Translations under genes and position numbers: made by a program
The notes under the pieces: model-generated
Told to the model about the DNA's origin: nothing
The model's database searches: none
Seen by the model: only the letters and a program-made list of their open reading frames with translations
From: Bacillota bacterium
GTDB taxonomy: Bacteria > Bacillota > UBA4882 > UBA8346
NCBI GenBank assembly: GCA_023402395.1
Contig: JAEYGI010000040.1
Coordinates: 1,081,115 to 1,145,114 of the forward strand
Direction: 5' to 3'
Length of the DNA stretch: 64,000 nucleotides
In this document: one piece after another, positions 16,953 through 25,084 of the stretch
How positions within the stretch are numbered: position 1 is the first letter of the stretch
How the letters are laid out: each line of letters starts with the position of its first letter

Positions 16953-17723
16953 TTATCTCCGAACCGAAATACCCCGCTCCGCCAAGAACTGCTTGGCTTC
17001 GGCCACTGTCCGCTCACGGTAATGAAAAATCGACGCCACCAGGACCGCATCCGCCTTGCCCCGTTCCACCGCCTCGGCCAGGTGTTCCAAATTGCCCGCG
17101 CCACCGGAGGCGATTACCGGAATTCCGACCGCCTCGGCTACCTCGCGGTTCAATTCGTTGTCGTATCCGTCACGGGTTCCGTCACAGTCCATGCTGGTGA
17201 GCAGGATTTCCCCGGCGCCCAATCGCTCGGCTTTAACTGCCCAATCCAAAACGTCAATTCCGGTAGGAGTCCGGCCGCCATGAATGTAAACCTCCCAGCC
17301 CTGTGAAGGATCGTCCTTGCGGCGACGGCGGGCATCGATAGCGACTACCACGCATTGAGAGCCGAAAAGCTCCGCCCCTTCCGAAATCAAGGCGGGGTTT
17401 TCTAAAGCCGCCGTATTGACGGCGGTCTTATCGGCTCCGGCAAGTAATATGGAACGCATATCGTCAGTACTGGCAATCCCTCCACCCACCGTATAGGGAA
17501 TGAAAACCTGCTCCGCTACGCGGGCCGCCATCTCGACTACTGTTTTGCGGCGCTCATGGGAGGCGGTAATATCAAGAAAGACCAGTTCATCGGCGCCCTC
17601 CCGGTCATAAAAAGCTCCCAATTCCACCGGATCGCCGGCATCGCGTAAATTAAGGAATTCGGTGCCTTTCACAACCCGGCCGTCTTTCACATCCAGGCAG
17701 GGGATTACCCGTTTGGCCAACAT
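16953..17723 (-). CDS. hisF: Imidazole glycerol phosphate synthase subunit HisF
   Basis: HisF is the cyclase subunit that uses ammonia from HisH to make imidazole glycerol phosphate and AICAR. The 256-residue TIM barrel shows MLAKRVIPCLDVKDGRVVKG, VFLDITAS, PYTVGGGIAS, GADKTAVNTAA, MDCDGTRDGYD and VIASGGAGN. The catalytic Asp residues lie in CLDV and DCDG. I start at the ATG at 17723 (GGAG 9 bases upstream); the frame from 17738 has poorer spacing. It is the last gene of the his operon here, 30 bases after hisH. Confidence 0.96.
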   Translation of the reverse strand: MLAKRVIPCLDVKDGRVVKGTEFLNLRDAGDPVELGAFYDREGADELVFLDITASHERRKTVVEMAARVAEQVFIPYTVGGGIASTDDMRSILLAGADKTAVNTAALENPALISEGAELFGSQCVVVAIDARRRRKDDPSQGWEVYIHGGRTPTGIDVLDWAVKAERLGAGEILLTSMDCDGTRDGYDNELNREVAEAVGIPVIASGGAGNLEHLAEAVERGKADAVLVASIFHYRERTVAEAKQFLAERGISVRR

Positions 17724-17753
17724 GTTCGATCGCTCCATAACTCCGGATGATAA

Positions 17754-18377
17754 TCAATCCGGCAAATTTCCAAAGTTCGTCAAAATTTGAAGCCCCACCC
17801 GGCTGCTTTTCTCGGGATGAAATTGGAAAGCATGGACATTACCGTCAGAGATCCCGGAACAATACTCCAAGCCATACTCGGTACTACAGGCGGTAAGTTC
17901 GGGCCGTTCCGGCTTTACGTAATATGAATGGACAAAATAGACATAGCTACCGTCCTCGACTCCTTCCAGCAGCGGTGACGGCTTGATGATCCGGATGCCA
18001 TTCCACCCGATTTGCGGGACTTTGAGCGTTCCGGCCGGAAATTTCAGCACCCGGCCCGGGAAAATCCCCAACCCCGGATAAGAGCTGGCGGTATCATCAA
18101 AGACTTCATAGCTCTCCTCAAACAGCATTTGAAGGCCGAGACAAATGCCGAGAAACGGTCTGCCGGAGGAGATGACCTGCCGGACCACCGGGATCATCCC
18201 GGCCGTCTCCAAGCTTTCCATGGATTTTCCGAAGGCGCCGACCCCAGGGAGTACTACTTTGGCGGCGTTTCGAACCATTAACGGATCAGCGGTGACTTGA
18301 GCCTCAAATCCCAGGTATTCAAAAGCTTTAGCGACACTTCGCAGGTTACCGACGCCATAGTCGATGATTGCAATCAT
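17754..18377 (-). CDS. hisH: Imidazole glycerol phosphate synthase subunit HisH
   Basis: HisH is the glutaminase subunit paired with HisF. The 207-residue protein has the class I amidotransferase marks: IIDYGVGNLRSVAKAF at the start, the nucleophile elbow PFLGICLGLQMLFEES with Cys at about residue 80, and the His/Glu pair in HAFQFHPEKSS near the end. It lies 3 bases after hisB and 30 bases before hisF. The cognate hisF next to it supports the assignment over other amidotransferases. Confidence 0.96.
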   Translation of the reverse strand: MIAIIDYGVGNLRSVAKAFEYLGFEAQVTADPLMVRNAAKVVLPGVGAFGKSMESLETAGMIPVVRQVISSGRPFLGICLGLQMLFEESYEVFDDTASSYPGLGIFPGRVLKFPAGTLKVPQIGWNGIRIIKPSPLLEGVEDGSYVYFVHSYYVKPERPELTACSTEYGLEYCSGISDGNVHAFQFHPEKSSRVGLQILTNFGNLPD

Positions 18378-18380
18378 GTA

Positions 18381-18968
18381 TTATTCGAGAACCCCTTTGG
18401 TCGAGGGGATCCCGCCCATCCTTTCATCAATTGTCACCGCGGCGGCCAATGCCCGGCCGAACGCTTTGAACAACGCCTCACAGCAATGATGCAGGTTTCC
18501 TCCTTCGAGTAGCCGAAGATGAATGTTCATTCCGGCATGGACCGAGATGGCTTGAAAGAACTCTTCCACCAGCTCAAGGTCGAAGTCGCCCAGCCGGCCC
18601 TTGCCGAGTTCGGCCCGGAGCTTCAGATAAGGCCGCCCGCTTAAATCAAGAGCAGCCAAAGCCAGCGCTTCATCCATGGGAATGGTGGCCTCACCGTAAC
18701 GTTTGATGCCCTTCTTTTCACCCAGCGCTTGCTTTAATGCTTGACCAAAGACAATCCCCACATCTTCCACGGTATGGTGCGGATCAACTTCCAGATCGCC
18801 CTCCGCTTGAATCGTCAGGTCCAATCTGCCGTGCCGGGCGATCTGGGCCAGCATATGATCGAAGAATCCAATCCCGGTCCGGACATTATAAGTTCCGGAG
18901 CCGTCCAGGTCCAATTCCAGCTTAATCCTGGTCTCCAGGGTATTTCGGGCGATGGCCGCCGTTCGCAT
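18381..18968 (-). CDS. hisB: Imidazoleglycerol-phosphate dehydratase HisB
   Basis: HisB removes water from imidazole glycerol phosphate in step 6 of histidine synthesis, using manganese. The 195-residue protein is the single-function form, without the phosphatase domain. It shows RTGIGFFDHMLAQIARHGR, DPHHTVEDVGIVFGQAL, and late HAGMNIHLRLLEGGNLHHCC with FKAFGRAL. I start at the ATG at 18968, 9 bases after GGGGG; an in-frame TTG directly before it is less likely. It lies between hisD (16-base gap) and hisH. Confidence 0.96.
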   Translation of the reverse strand: MRTAAIARNTLETRIKLELDLDGSGTYNVRTGIGFFDHMLAQIARHGRLDLTIQAEGDLEVDPHHTVEDVGIVFGQALKQALGEKKGIKRYGEATIPMDEALALAALDLSGRPYLKLRAELGKGRLGDFDLELVEEFFQAISVHAGMNIHLRLLEGGNLHHCCEALFKAFGRALAAAVTIDERMGGIPSTKGVLE

Positions 18969-18984
18969 CAATATCGACCCCCTT

Positions 18985-20295
18985 TTACTTCAAACGCCAC
19001 CGGATGGCGTTGGCGTGAGCGTCGAGCCCCTCCACCCCGGCAATGGTTACCGCCGCCGGGCCGTTTTTCAAGGCCCCGGCGCGGCTGTATGAGATAATAC
19101 TGCTTTTCTTTAGGAAATGGTCCACGTTTAATCCGGAAGAGAACCGGGCGGTTCCGTTTGTCGGCAGCACGTGATTGGTGCCGGCCACATAGTCGCCGAT
19201 CGGCTCGGTTGAAAACGGCCCGATAAAGATCGCTCCGGCATGCCGGAGCCGGTGAAGCCGAGTCCAGGGGTCGGCCACCAGCAGTTCCAGGTGCTCGGGC
19301 GCACAAAAGTTAGCCAGTTCAAAGGCTTCCTCAAGATCGCGGGTGACAGCGATCAGCCCGTTGGCCTCTAGTGACTGACGGGCAATCCGGTTCCGGGAAA
19401 GTTCCTCAAGTTGCCGGTCTACCGCGCGGCTGACTGCGGCTGCCAGTTCCGGGTCAGGAGTCAATAGAAACGCCCCGGCTTCGTTGACCGGCCCATGTTC
19501 GGCCTGAGAGAGGAGATCGGCGGCAATACAATCCGGTTGGTTGGAACTATCGGCAATGATCAGAATCTCGCTGGGTCCGGCCAGCATATCCAATCCCACG
19601 TAACCGAAGACCTGTCGTTTGGCCTCAGTTACATACTGGTTGCCCGGTCCAGTAATTACATCGACCGGTGCGATGGTCTCCGTCCCAAAGGCCATGGCCG
19701 CAATGGCCTGAGCACCGCCGACTTTGTAAATCTCGGTTACACCGCATTCGGTGGCGGCGGTCAGCAAATATGGGTTTATCCCGCCGTCAACAGTGGGCGG
19801 GGTACAGATGATAATCCGTTCCACACCGGCAACAGCAGCCGGTAGCACATTCATTAGTACGGATGAGACCAACGGCGTGGTTCCGGCCAATCCACCGGGA
19901 ACATACAAGCCCGCCGCGTCAACCGGTTGGTAACGTTGGCCGAGGATTACACCGTCATCCCGGATGTCCAGCCAATCGTTACGAAGTTGCTTTTTATGAA
20001 ATCCCAATATATTCTCAATAGCCACTCGGATGGCGGTTACAAACTCAGAAGTTACCAAGGATCTCGCCTCGGACAGTTCCGTCGGGGAGACCCGCATTGT
20101 TCCCGGAGTCAGGTGGACCCGATCCAACTTGGCGGTGAGTTCATAAAGCGCCTCATCCCTCCGGGTCCGCACCTCAAGAAGTATCTTACTTACCACGGCA
20201 GTGACGCCGTCGGGTTTCATCTCGTCGAACCGGACCCGGCGGTCCAACCACCGCCGGATCTCCGCTAAATCGGCGGCAGTTTCTAAAATGCGCAT
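18985..20295 (-). CDS. hisD: Histidinol dehydrogenase HisD
   Basis: HisD is the NAD- and zinc-dependent enzyme for the last two oxidations to histidine. The 436-residue protein shows YVPGGLAGTTPLVSSVLMNV, KVGGAQAIAAMAFGTETI, DVITGPGNQYVTEAKRQVFG, DMLAGPSEILIIAD, LLSQAEHGPV and CAPEHLELL, with the zinc and catalytic His/Glu residues present. I start at the ATG at 20295 (GAGG 8 bases upstream). It is the first gene of the short his operon, with a sigma-A promoter at 20335-20364. Confidence 0.96.
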   Translation of the reverse strand: MRILETAADLAEIRRWLDRRVRFDEMKPDGVTAVVSKILLEVRTRRDEALYELTAKLDRVHLTPGTMRVSPTELSEARSLVTSEFVTAIRVAIENILGFHKKQLRNDWLDIRDDGVILGQRYQPVDAAGLYVPGGLAGTTPLVSSVLMNVLPAAVAGVERIIICTPPTVDGGINPYLLTAATECGVTEIYKVGGAQAIAAMAFGTETIAPVDVITGPGNQYVTEAKRQVFGYVGLDMLAGPSEILIIADSSNQPDCIAADLLSQAEHGPVNEAGAFLLTPDPELAAAVSRAVDRQLEELSRNRIARQSLEANGLIAVTRDLEEAFELANFCAPEHLELLVADPWTRLHRLRHAGAIFIGPFSTEPIGDYVAGTNHVLPTNGTARFSSGLNVDHFLKKSSIISYSRAGALKNGPAAVTIAGVEGLDAHANAIRWRLK

Positions 20296-20334
20296 TGAGG
20301 ATTCCTCTCCGTTGACAGTCATTAAGTTTACTTT

Positions 20335-20364
20335 AATTTACCATAGCGTTCGGTTGCTTGTCAA
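20335..20364 (-). promoter_or_regulatory. Sigma-A type promoter of the his operon
   Basis: A perfect TTGACA (20359-20364) is followed after 18 bases by TAAATT (20335-20340), 39 bases before the hisD ATG. The leader is too short for a T-box or a leader-peptide attenuator. Confidence 0.7.
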
Positions 20365-20432
20365 CGAATCGGGGAGGTTTTACCAATCTGTTAAAGATCG
20401 AGTGAGAGGAAGGTTCTAATTTTGTAGTAAGT

Positions 20433-20648
20433 TTATTGAATACCGATGATTGTTTTGACTAAATTGTTAATGGCGGTCCCAAATGGTGGGATTTTCACTC
20501 CCCAGGCCATCATTAGGCTGAGAAGCAGACCCCCGGCAAATATAAGTCCATAGACCACCAGCTCTCGCCAGTACCTCTTTTGGATCAAGCCGGGAACATC
20601 CATTCCGGCGATCACCGCAAAAACTAAAAAGACAACAATACTTTTCAC
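20433..20648 (-). CDS. Small two-span membrane protein of the ger operon
   Basis: The 71-residue protein has two hydrophobic segments (IVVFLVFAVIAGMDVPGLI and LVVYGLIFAGGLLLSLMMAW) and no motif I recognise. It starts 2 bases after the gerB stop, so it is translated with the receptor genes. Small extra membrane subunits (GerD- or GerX/Y-like) occur with some GerA-type receptors, but I cannot match it to a named one. Confidence 0.65.
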   Translation of the reverse strand: MKSIVVFLVFAVIAGMDVPGLIQKRYWRELVVYGLIFAGGLLLSLMMAWGVKIPPFGTAINNLVKTIIGIQ

Positions 20649-20650
20649 GG

Positions 20651-21742
20651 TTAGTTCTTTCCTCCTTGCTTTCGGACCAGTGCCACCAGTAAAGTAATTA
20701 AAGGAACAAATAATTCGAAAACGGGGGCATAAACCGGATAAGACAATACCGCCAACTCAATGGTTTCAACGACATTGTTAAAGCTAACTATCGCCGCCAG
20801 AACCATCAATGCTCCGATCGGCAAAATGTATGGCCGGTAAGTCCGGAGCCGGAAAAACTGAGCCGTTCCCAAAACCGTTCCATAATACAATACGGTAATT
20901 TTTAGGAATCCCATAGCCATGAAGTTAAGGGCGACTAAAATCTCAAAACGGGTGTCGACAAACGGGAGATCAAGCATTTTTACGGCTTCAAAGGTTGGAT
21001 AAGTGAAAATGCTACCGGTACTCCCCAGGATCGCCGTGCCGCAAACAGAAGTCAATACAATTAAGGCGGCTGCTGAAATAATAGCGATGGTGGCCGTTTT
21101 ACCAATCTTTTCTTTGGACTGGATTGCATATGGAAACAACATTAAAAAAGCAACTGTCTCCGCGAATGGAAAAGTCGCCGCGCCATGGATCGAATAAAAA
21201 AACTTTTTCGGCGGGACATCAATTAGCGGTAAAAAATTGACCCAATTAAACCAAGGTACTTGTAATGCCACTAGCACAATTATTACAATCACTGCGAATG
21301 GTACCAGTATCAGGCTACAGCGGACAATTACCTCCAGTCCGTAAAATAAGGCAAACCCAGCAGTTAAAATTAATGCTGCCGCAATAACTAACGCGGGTGT
21401 TTCCGGGATGATGGTGGTGGTAAAAAAATCGGTAAAATTTCGAACCACTATCGCCCCCAAGTGAAAGATGAAGCCCAGATAGGCCAAGCCAATCACTTTT
21501 CCTAGGTAAGGGCCGTAAACAATATCGGCGATCTCAACCATTGTCTTTCCTTGAAACCGGTTCGCCAACCCAATAAAAATCCAGACAAAAAGCAATCCTT
21601 CTCCGGCGCCAAGGAAAATTGCAAGCCATGCGGCATTGCCCGCTTCCCGGCTCGGAGGCAGAATCACCGAAGAGCCAAGGACAAACCCAATGATTAGCAC
21701 GGTCAAATGCCAAGCGGGAAATCTGCCTCGCTCCAACTCCAT
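20651..21742 (-). CDS. gerAB: Germinant receptor B subunit (GerAB family)
   Basis: The 363-residue protein has about ten membrane spans and belongs to the amino acid/polyamine permease-like spore germination family. It shows FPAWHLTVLIIGFVLGSSVI at the start and FPFAETVAFLMLFPYAIQ in the middle, as in GerAB proteins. The B subunit binds the germinant in the inner spore membrane. It lies 176 bases after gerC, an unusually wide gap for this operon, and 2 bases before a small membrane protein gene. Paralogues are common, so the exact receptor and its germinant are unknown. Confidence 0.9.
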   Translation of the reverse strand: MELERGRFPAWHLTVLIIGFVLGSSVILPPSREAGNAAWLAIFLGAGEGLLFVWIFIGLANRFQGKTMVEIADIVYGPYLGKVIGLAYLGFIFHLGAIVVRNFTDFFTTTIIPETPALVIAAALILTAGFALFYGLEVIVRCSLILVPFAVIVIIVLVALQVPWFNWVNFLPLIDVPPKKFFYSIHGAATFPFAETVAFLMLFPYAIQSKEKIGKTATIAIISAAALIVLTSVCGTAILGSTGSIFTYPTFEAVKMLDLPFVDTRFEILVALNFMAMGFLKITVLYYGTVLGTAQFFRLRTYRPYILPIGALMVLAAIVSFNNVVETIELAVLSYPVYAPVFELFVPLITLLVALVRKQGGKN

Positions 21743-21918
21743 TTATTTAATCATCCCTCCGGGCTGATCTTTGGCCGGCTAAAGGCCGCAGCCCCCTTTG
21801 ATATAGCGTCCACTAACGTCAAAACCCGTCGCCAAACAATGCCTCACCGAAATAAAATCCGATGATGATCATCACCGGCTGCCGTCCCTTAAAGCAACCC
21901 TTTTCCAATTTAACATTT

Positions 21919-23100
21919 TTAACTTTCCTCGAACAGAGCCGGTTTGGTGATTAAACCCATCCGATCAACGCTTGCCCGGACATCCACCTCCACCGGAAGT
22001 TTAGCCATGCTACTGTTCCAGATGGGTTCAAGTGATTTCCAACGTTTGGGGTCGCTTCGATACAGCGCCTCTCCGAAGCCGAACACATCGGACCGGAGTT
22101 GCTTTGCAACATCAACGGCAGCATATACTTCTTTTCGAATCGCTTCGGCCATCCGCCGTGACAATGACTGGAGCATCTCCGGTTTGGCGAGATCTTCCTG
22201 GGACATCTGGCACCCCAGGTTCCCCTCGACCTCAATTTTTATTTTCACCTTAGGTTGTCCGGCTAAGAATTTTGAATTTATGGTCCCAGTGGCGCGGATA
22301 ACTTCTAACCCTACCTTTTCGCCAGTACCTGGAGCCCGCACCGTGATTACTCCGCTCCTTACTTTGCCGGTCACCCAGAGGATCCCTCGCGTTTCCCGGA
22401 GCGATAGCTTTCCAATCAGCCGGTCATCCTGAAAGACCGCGGTGCCGTCCAATTGGATTCGCGGTTCTCGTTGGGCGTGACTGATAGTAATGACTGGTGC
22501 CGTGGCTGATGTGGTCTTACTCATCAACCTGGCGATAAACTGCTCCAGATTGACCGTCATATTCTTTGAAGCTGCAGTTTGGGCTTCAATTAACTGTCCC
22601 ATCTCCACCCCGGAGATTTTTTCCAAACCGCCGCGAGCCCGGATGATTTCAGCCGCGTCACGGTCAGCTACCAGGACCCAGACCGTGGGTCGGGGCTCAT
22701 GGTCGCGCAAGAAAAAGTCAAGCAACGGCCTTACCCCGTCTTCAGCCGCTTTCTTTCCAATGATTAAAACTTGATTATGGGACCAATACATCCGGCGGCT
22801 GTTTTTCAGAACGAAATTACGAACCGCTTCAAAAATGCTCACACCGGTGCTTTCCATGATTAGAACCGGTTGCTGAGCTTGGCCGCCGGTTCCCCCCTCT
22901 TCTCCGCCGCTAGTTCTCACTTGTCCCGGTTTGATGACTTGAACAGTTAATTTAACCATTCCCCGTTCTTCATCGCGATCAATACCAGTGGCGGCTACAA
23001 TTGCCAGTTGATCAAGTTCCCGGTAGTTCCAGCAACCGGAGTTCAAAGGCAAAAGCGCTAATAAGCAAAACAATAACCATCGTCGCCACCATCCGTTCAT
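21919..23100 (-). CDS. gerAC: Germinant receptor C subunit, lipoprotein (GerAC family)
   Basis: The 393-residue protein has a lipoprotein signal (LLFCLLALLPLNSGCWNYRE, lipobox Cys at about residue 23) and the GerAC pattern: ELDQLAIVAATGIDRD, VKLTVQVIKPGQ, then RMYWSHNQVLIIGK and the conserved DFFLRDHEPRPTVWVLVAD. It is anchored on the outside of the inner spore membrane as part of the A-B-C receptor. It overlaps the gerA stop by 4 bases. Confidence 0.93.
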   Translation of the reverse strand: MNGWWRRWLLFCLLALLPLNSGCWNYRELDQLAIVAATGIDRDEERGMVKLTVQVIKPGQVRTSGGEEGGTGGQAQQPVLIMESTGVSIFEAVRNFVLKNSRRMYWSHNQVLIIGKKAAEDGVRPLLDFFLRDHEPRPTVWVLVADRDAAEIIRARGGLEKISGVEMGQLIEAQTAASKNMTVNLEQFIARLMSKTTSATAPVITISHAQREPRIQLDGTAVFQDDRLIGKLSLRETRGILWVTGKVRSGVITVRAPGTGEKVGLEVIRATGTINSKFLAGQPKVKIKIEVEGNLGCQMSQEDLAKPEMLQSLSRRMAEAIRKEVYAAVDVAKQLRSDVFGFGEALYRSDPKRWKSLEPIWNSSMAKLPVEVDVRASVDRMGLITKPALFEES

Positions 23101-24701
23101 CGCTTGGGATTCTCCTCCCCTCCAGAGGACGGTGGTTTCGGCATTAACCGGAACTGCTGGCGCTCCGGATCATTTGGAGCCAACATGGCCGGCCGTTTCC
23201 ACATCGCCCAGGTCGGAGCGCGTATTATCACATCCTGGGCTAAGCCCCGCAGATTAACCGGTGCTATCGGAGAAAGGTAGGGCACGCCGAATGACCGGAG
23301 CGAGGCAAGGTGGATTAACAGCAGCAACAGCCCGATCATGATTCCAAATGCCCCGAGCAATCCCGCTAGAATCACTAATATAAACCGAAGCGGTGTCGCT
23401 TCATCGACTAACGTCGGCACCACAAAGGATGAGACCGCGGTCAAGGAGATTACGATGAGGGTTGGAGCCCCGACCAGGCCGGCTTGGACCGTTGCCTGCC
23501 CAATGACCAGCGCGCCGACGATGCTGATTGCTTGGCCCACCGGTTTGGGCAGCCGAATCCCACCTTCCCTGAGAATCTCAAAGAACAATCCCATCACCAG
23601 GATCTCTATCACGGAAGGAAACGGGGTCCCTTCAGTCGCTTCAGCCATGGTGATCAGCAGCGGAGTCGGGATCAATTCCTGGTGAAAAGTAGCCAGAGCC
23701 ACGTAGGCCGCTGGCGACAGCAAACTGATAGTAAACGAAATGTAGCGAAACCAGCGGAGCAAGGAGCCATAAATAAATCGGAAGTTGTAATCATCCGGGC
23801 TTTGAAAGTTTTCCAGGAACAGATACGGTACAGTGACCACCACCGGCGTTCCTTCCGTTATAATCGCGGCCCGCCCTTCCAAAAGCAGGGACGCTACCAC
23901 ATCAGGCCGTTCACTGTACCCGGTGGTGGAAAACAGGGAAAACGGATCATCTTCAATTAACTGTTCCACAAAGCCGGCGGCCAAGATCGCGTCGGTTTTG
24001 ATCCGGCCGATTCGCCGCTTTAACTCCGTAATTAAGCCTTCATTGGCAACACCTTTAAGATAACAGATTGAAACCAGAGTTCGAGTCTTTTCGCCGATGG
24101 TCATCGTCTCGAAGGTCAGGTTGGGATCGCTGATATAGTAGCGAAGCAAGGCGGTGTTGGTTCGCAAGGACTCGATAAAGCCAAGCCTTGGCCCTTTAAG
24201 CGTCACTTCCGAATCAGGTTGTTCCAAGGCCCGCTTGTCCCAGCCCGGCGTATTGACAATTAAGGATTCGTCCACGCCATGGACGAGAACCAGGGTATTC
24301 CCGTTAAGCAATAGCTCCGGGATGCCCTCCCAATCTGATGTTCGTCTCAATTCGACCACAGTCATCAGCTTAGTGGAAATTCCGCTCAACAGATCATCTT
24401 GAACGATTACAGATGGTTCCCGCGCCTGTATCAAGGGGCGCAGAATGCTCCATTCGATTTCATGTTTGTCAATAAGACCATCAACATAAACCAAAGCCGC
24501 CGGATGTTCGCCAATCTGGAAGCGCCTGATGATTAGATCCTGACTTTCATTAAATAGGTTGCGGAGCCGATTCAAATTAGTCTCCAGACTGGATGAGAAT
24601 TCTCCTTTGGGAAGTGAATCATCCCGTGCAAATTCCTGCTTGATTTTTTGAATCTCCTGGAGCATCTTCCAAAATATTGGCTTACGGGCTCTGCGGACCA
24701 T
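23097..24701 (-). CDS. gerAA: Germinant receptor A subunit (GerAA family)
   Basis: The 534-residue protein has a soluble N-terminal half (about residues 1-300) followed by four to five membrane spans (for example LLSPAAYVALATFHQELIPT, PLRFILVILAGLLGAFGIMI). It has the family motifs DLLSGISTKLMTV and YVDGLIDKHEIEW early on, RRIGRIKTDAILAAGFVEQL and EGTPFPSVIEILVMGLFFEI later, and ends in a proline-rich tail. The A subunit forms the oligomeric core of the ion-channel-like germination complex. It is the first gene of the operon; a sigma-G-like promoter starts transcription about 24 bases before the ATG. Confidence 0.94.
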   Translation of the reverse strand: MVRRARKPIFWKMLQEIQKIKQEFARDDSLPKGEFSSSLETNLNRLRNLFNESQDLIIRRFQIGEHPAALVYVDGLIDKHEIEWSILRPLIQAREPSVIVQDDLLSGISTKLMTVVELRRTSDWEGIPELLLNGNTLVLVHGVDESLIVNTPGWDKRALEQPDSEVTLKGPRLGFIESLRTNTALLRYYISDPNLTFETMTIGEKTRTLVSICYLKGVANEGLITELKRRIGRIKTDAILAAGFVEQLIEDDPFSLFSTTGYSERPDVVASLLLEGRAAIITEGTPVVVTVPYLFLENFQSPDDYNFRFIYGSLLRWFRYISFTISLLSPAAYVALATFHQELIPTPLLITMAEATEGTPFPSVIEILVMGLFFEILREGGIRLPKPVGQAISIVGALVIGQATVQAGLVGAPTLIVISLTAVSSFVVPTLVDEATPLRFILVILAGLLGAFGIMIGLLLLLIHLASLRSFGVPYLSPIAPVNLRGLAQDVIIRAPTWAMWKRPAMLAPNDPERQQFRLMPKPPSSGGEENPKR

Positions 24702-24731
24702 GTTTTCCTCGGTTTTCCAGTATATTTTTTA

Positions 24732-24762
24732 TATTATGACGTAAATCCCTGGAGTATATGCA
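24732..24762 (-). promoter_or_regulatory. Sigma-G-like (forespore) promoter of the ger operon
   Basis: On the minus strand TGCATA (24757-24762) is followed after 18 bases by CATAATA (24732-24738). This fits the sigma-G pattern known from Bacillus (GHATR, 17-18 bases, CATAMTA). It lies 30 bases upstream of the gerA ATG. The match was made by eye. Confidence 0.65.
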
Positions 24763-25084
24763 TCTGACCGTTGGATCTTACTTTTCGCCGGGCAGTTCAT
24801 CGAGGAAAAAACCATACCTCCTCTTTTGCAACCCTCGTCGCAGCGAAGAAAAATCCGGCCTGTCATAAGAACCGGATGTGAATACAAGAATAAAGAAAAA
24901 TATCGCGGAAGGAATGAAAACAATGTAATATTGGAGAATTAAGCAGGTTTATTGATGCTGATCGGTGTGGGAGTAATAATGATTGACGATCTTTGCCTGC
25001 CTCTACGGGAGCGGCCCTTTGGAAATCTCAGCCATGCCTGTTGCCGCCCATGAATTTTGAAAATGTTACCGGTGATAGACAAAT
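24763..25084. other. Intergenic stretch, no gene seen
   Basis: About 320 bases between the ger promoter and the TctC-family gene. I see only a weak TCCGG/CCGGA hairpin near 24854 and no convincing open frame, RNA gene or repeat. Confidence 0.5.

Noticed and set aside
20296..20432. T-box or attenuator in front of hisD
   Set aside because: Only about 30 bases separate the promoter -10 and the start, so there is no room for either.
24729..24923. 64-residue minus-strand frame upstream of gerA
   Set aside because: It spans the sigma-G-like promoter, has no ribosome site and no recognisable domain.
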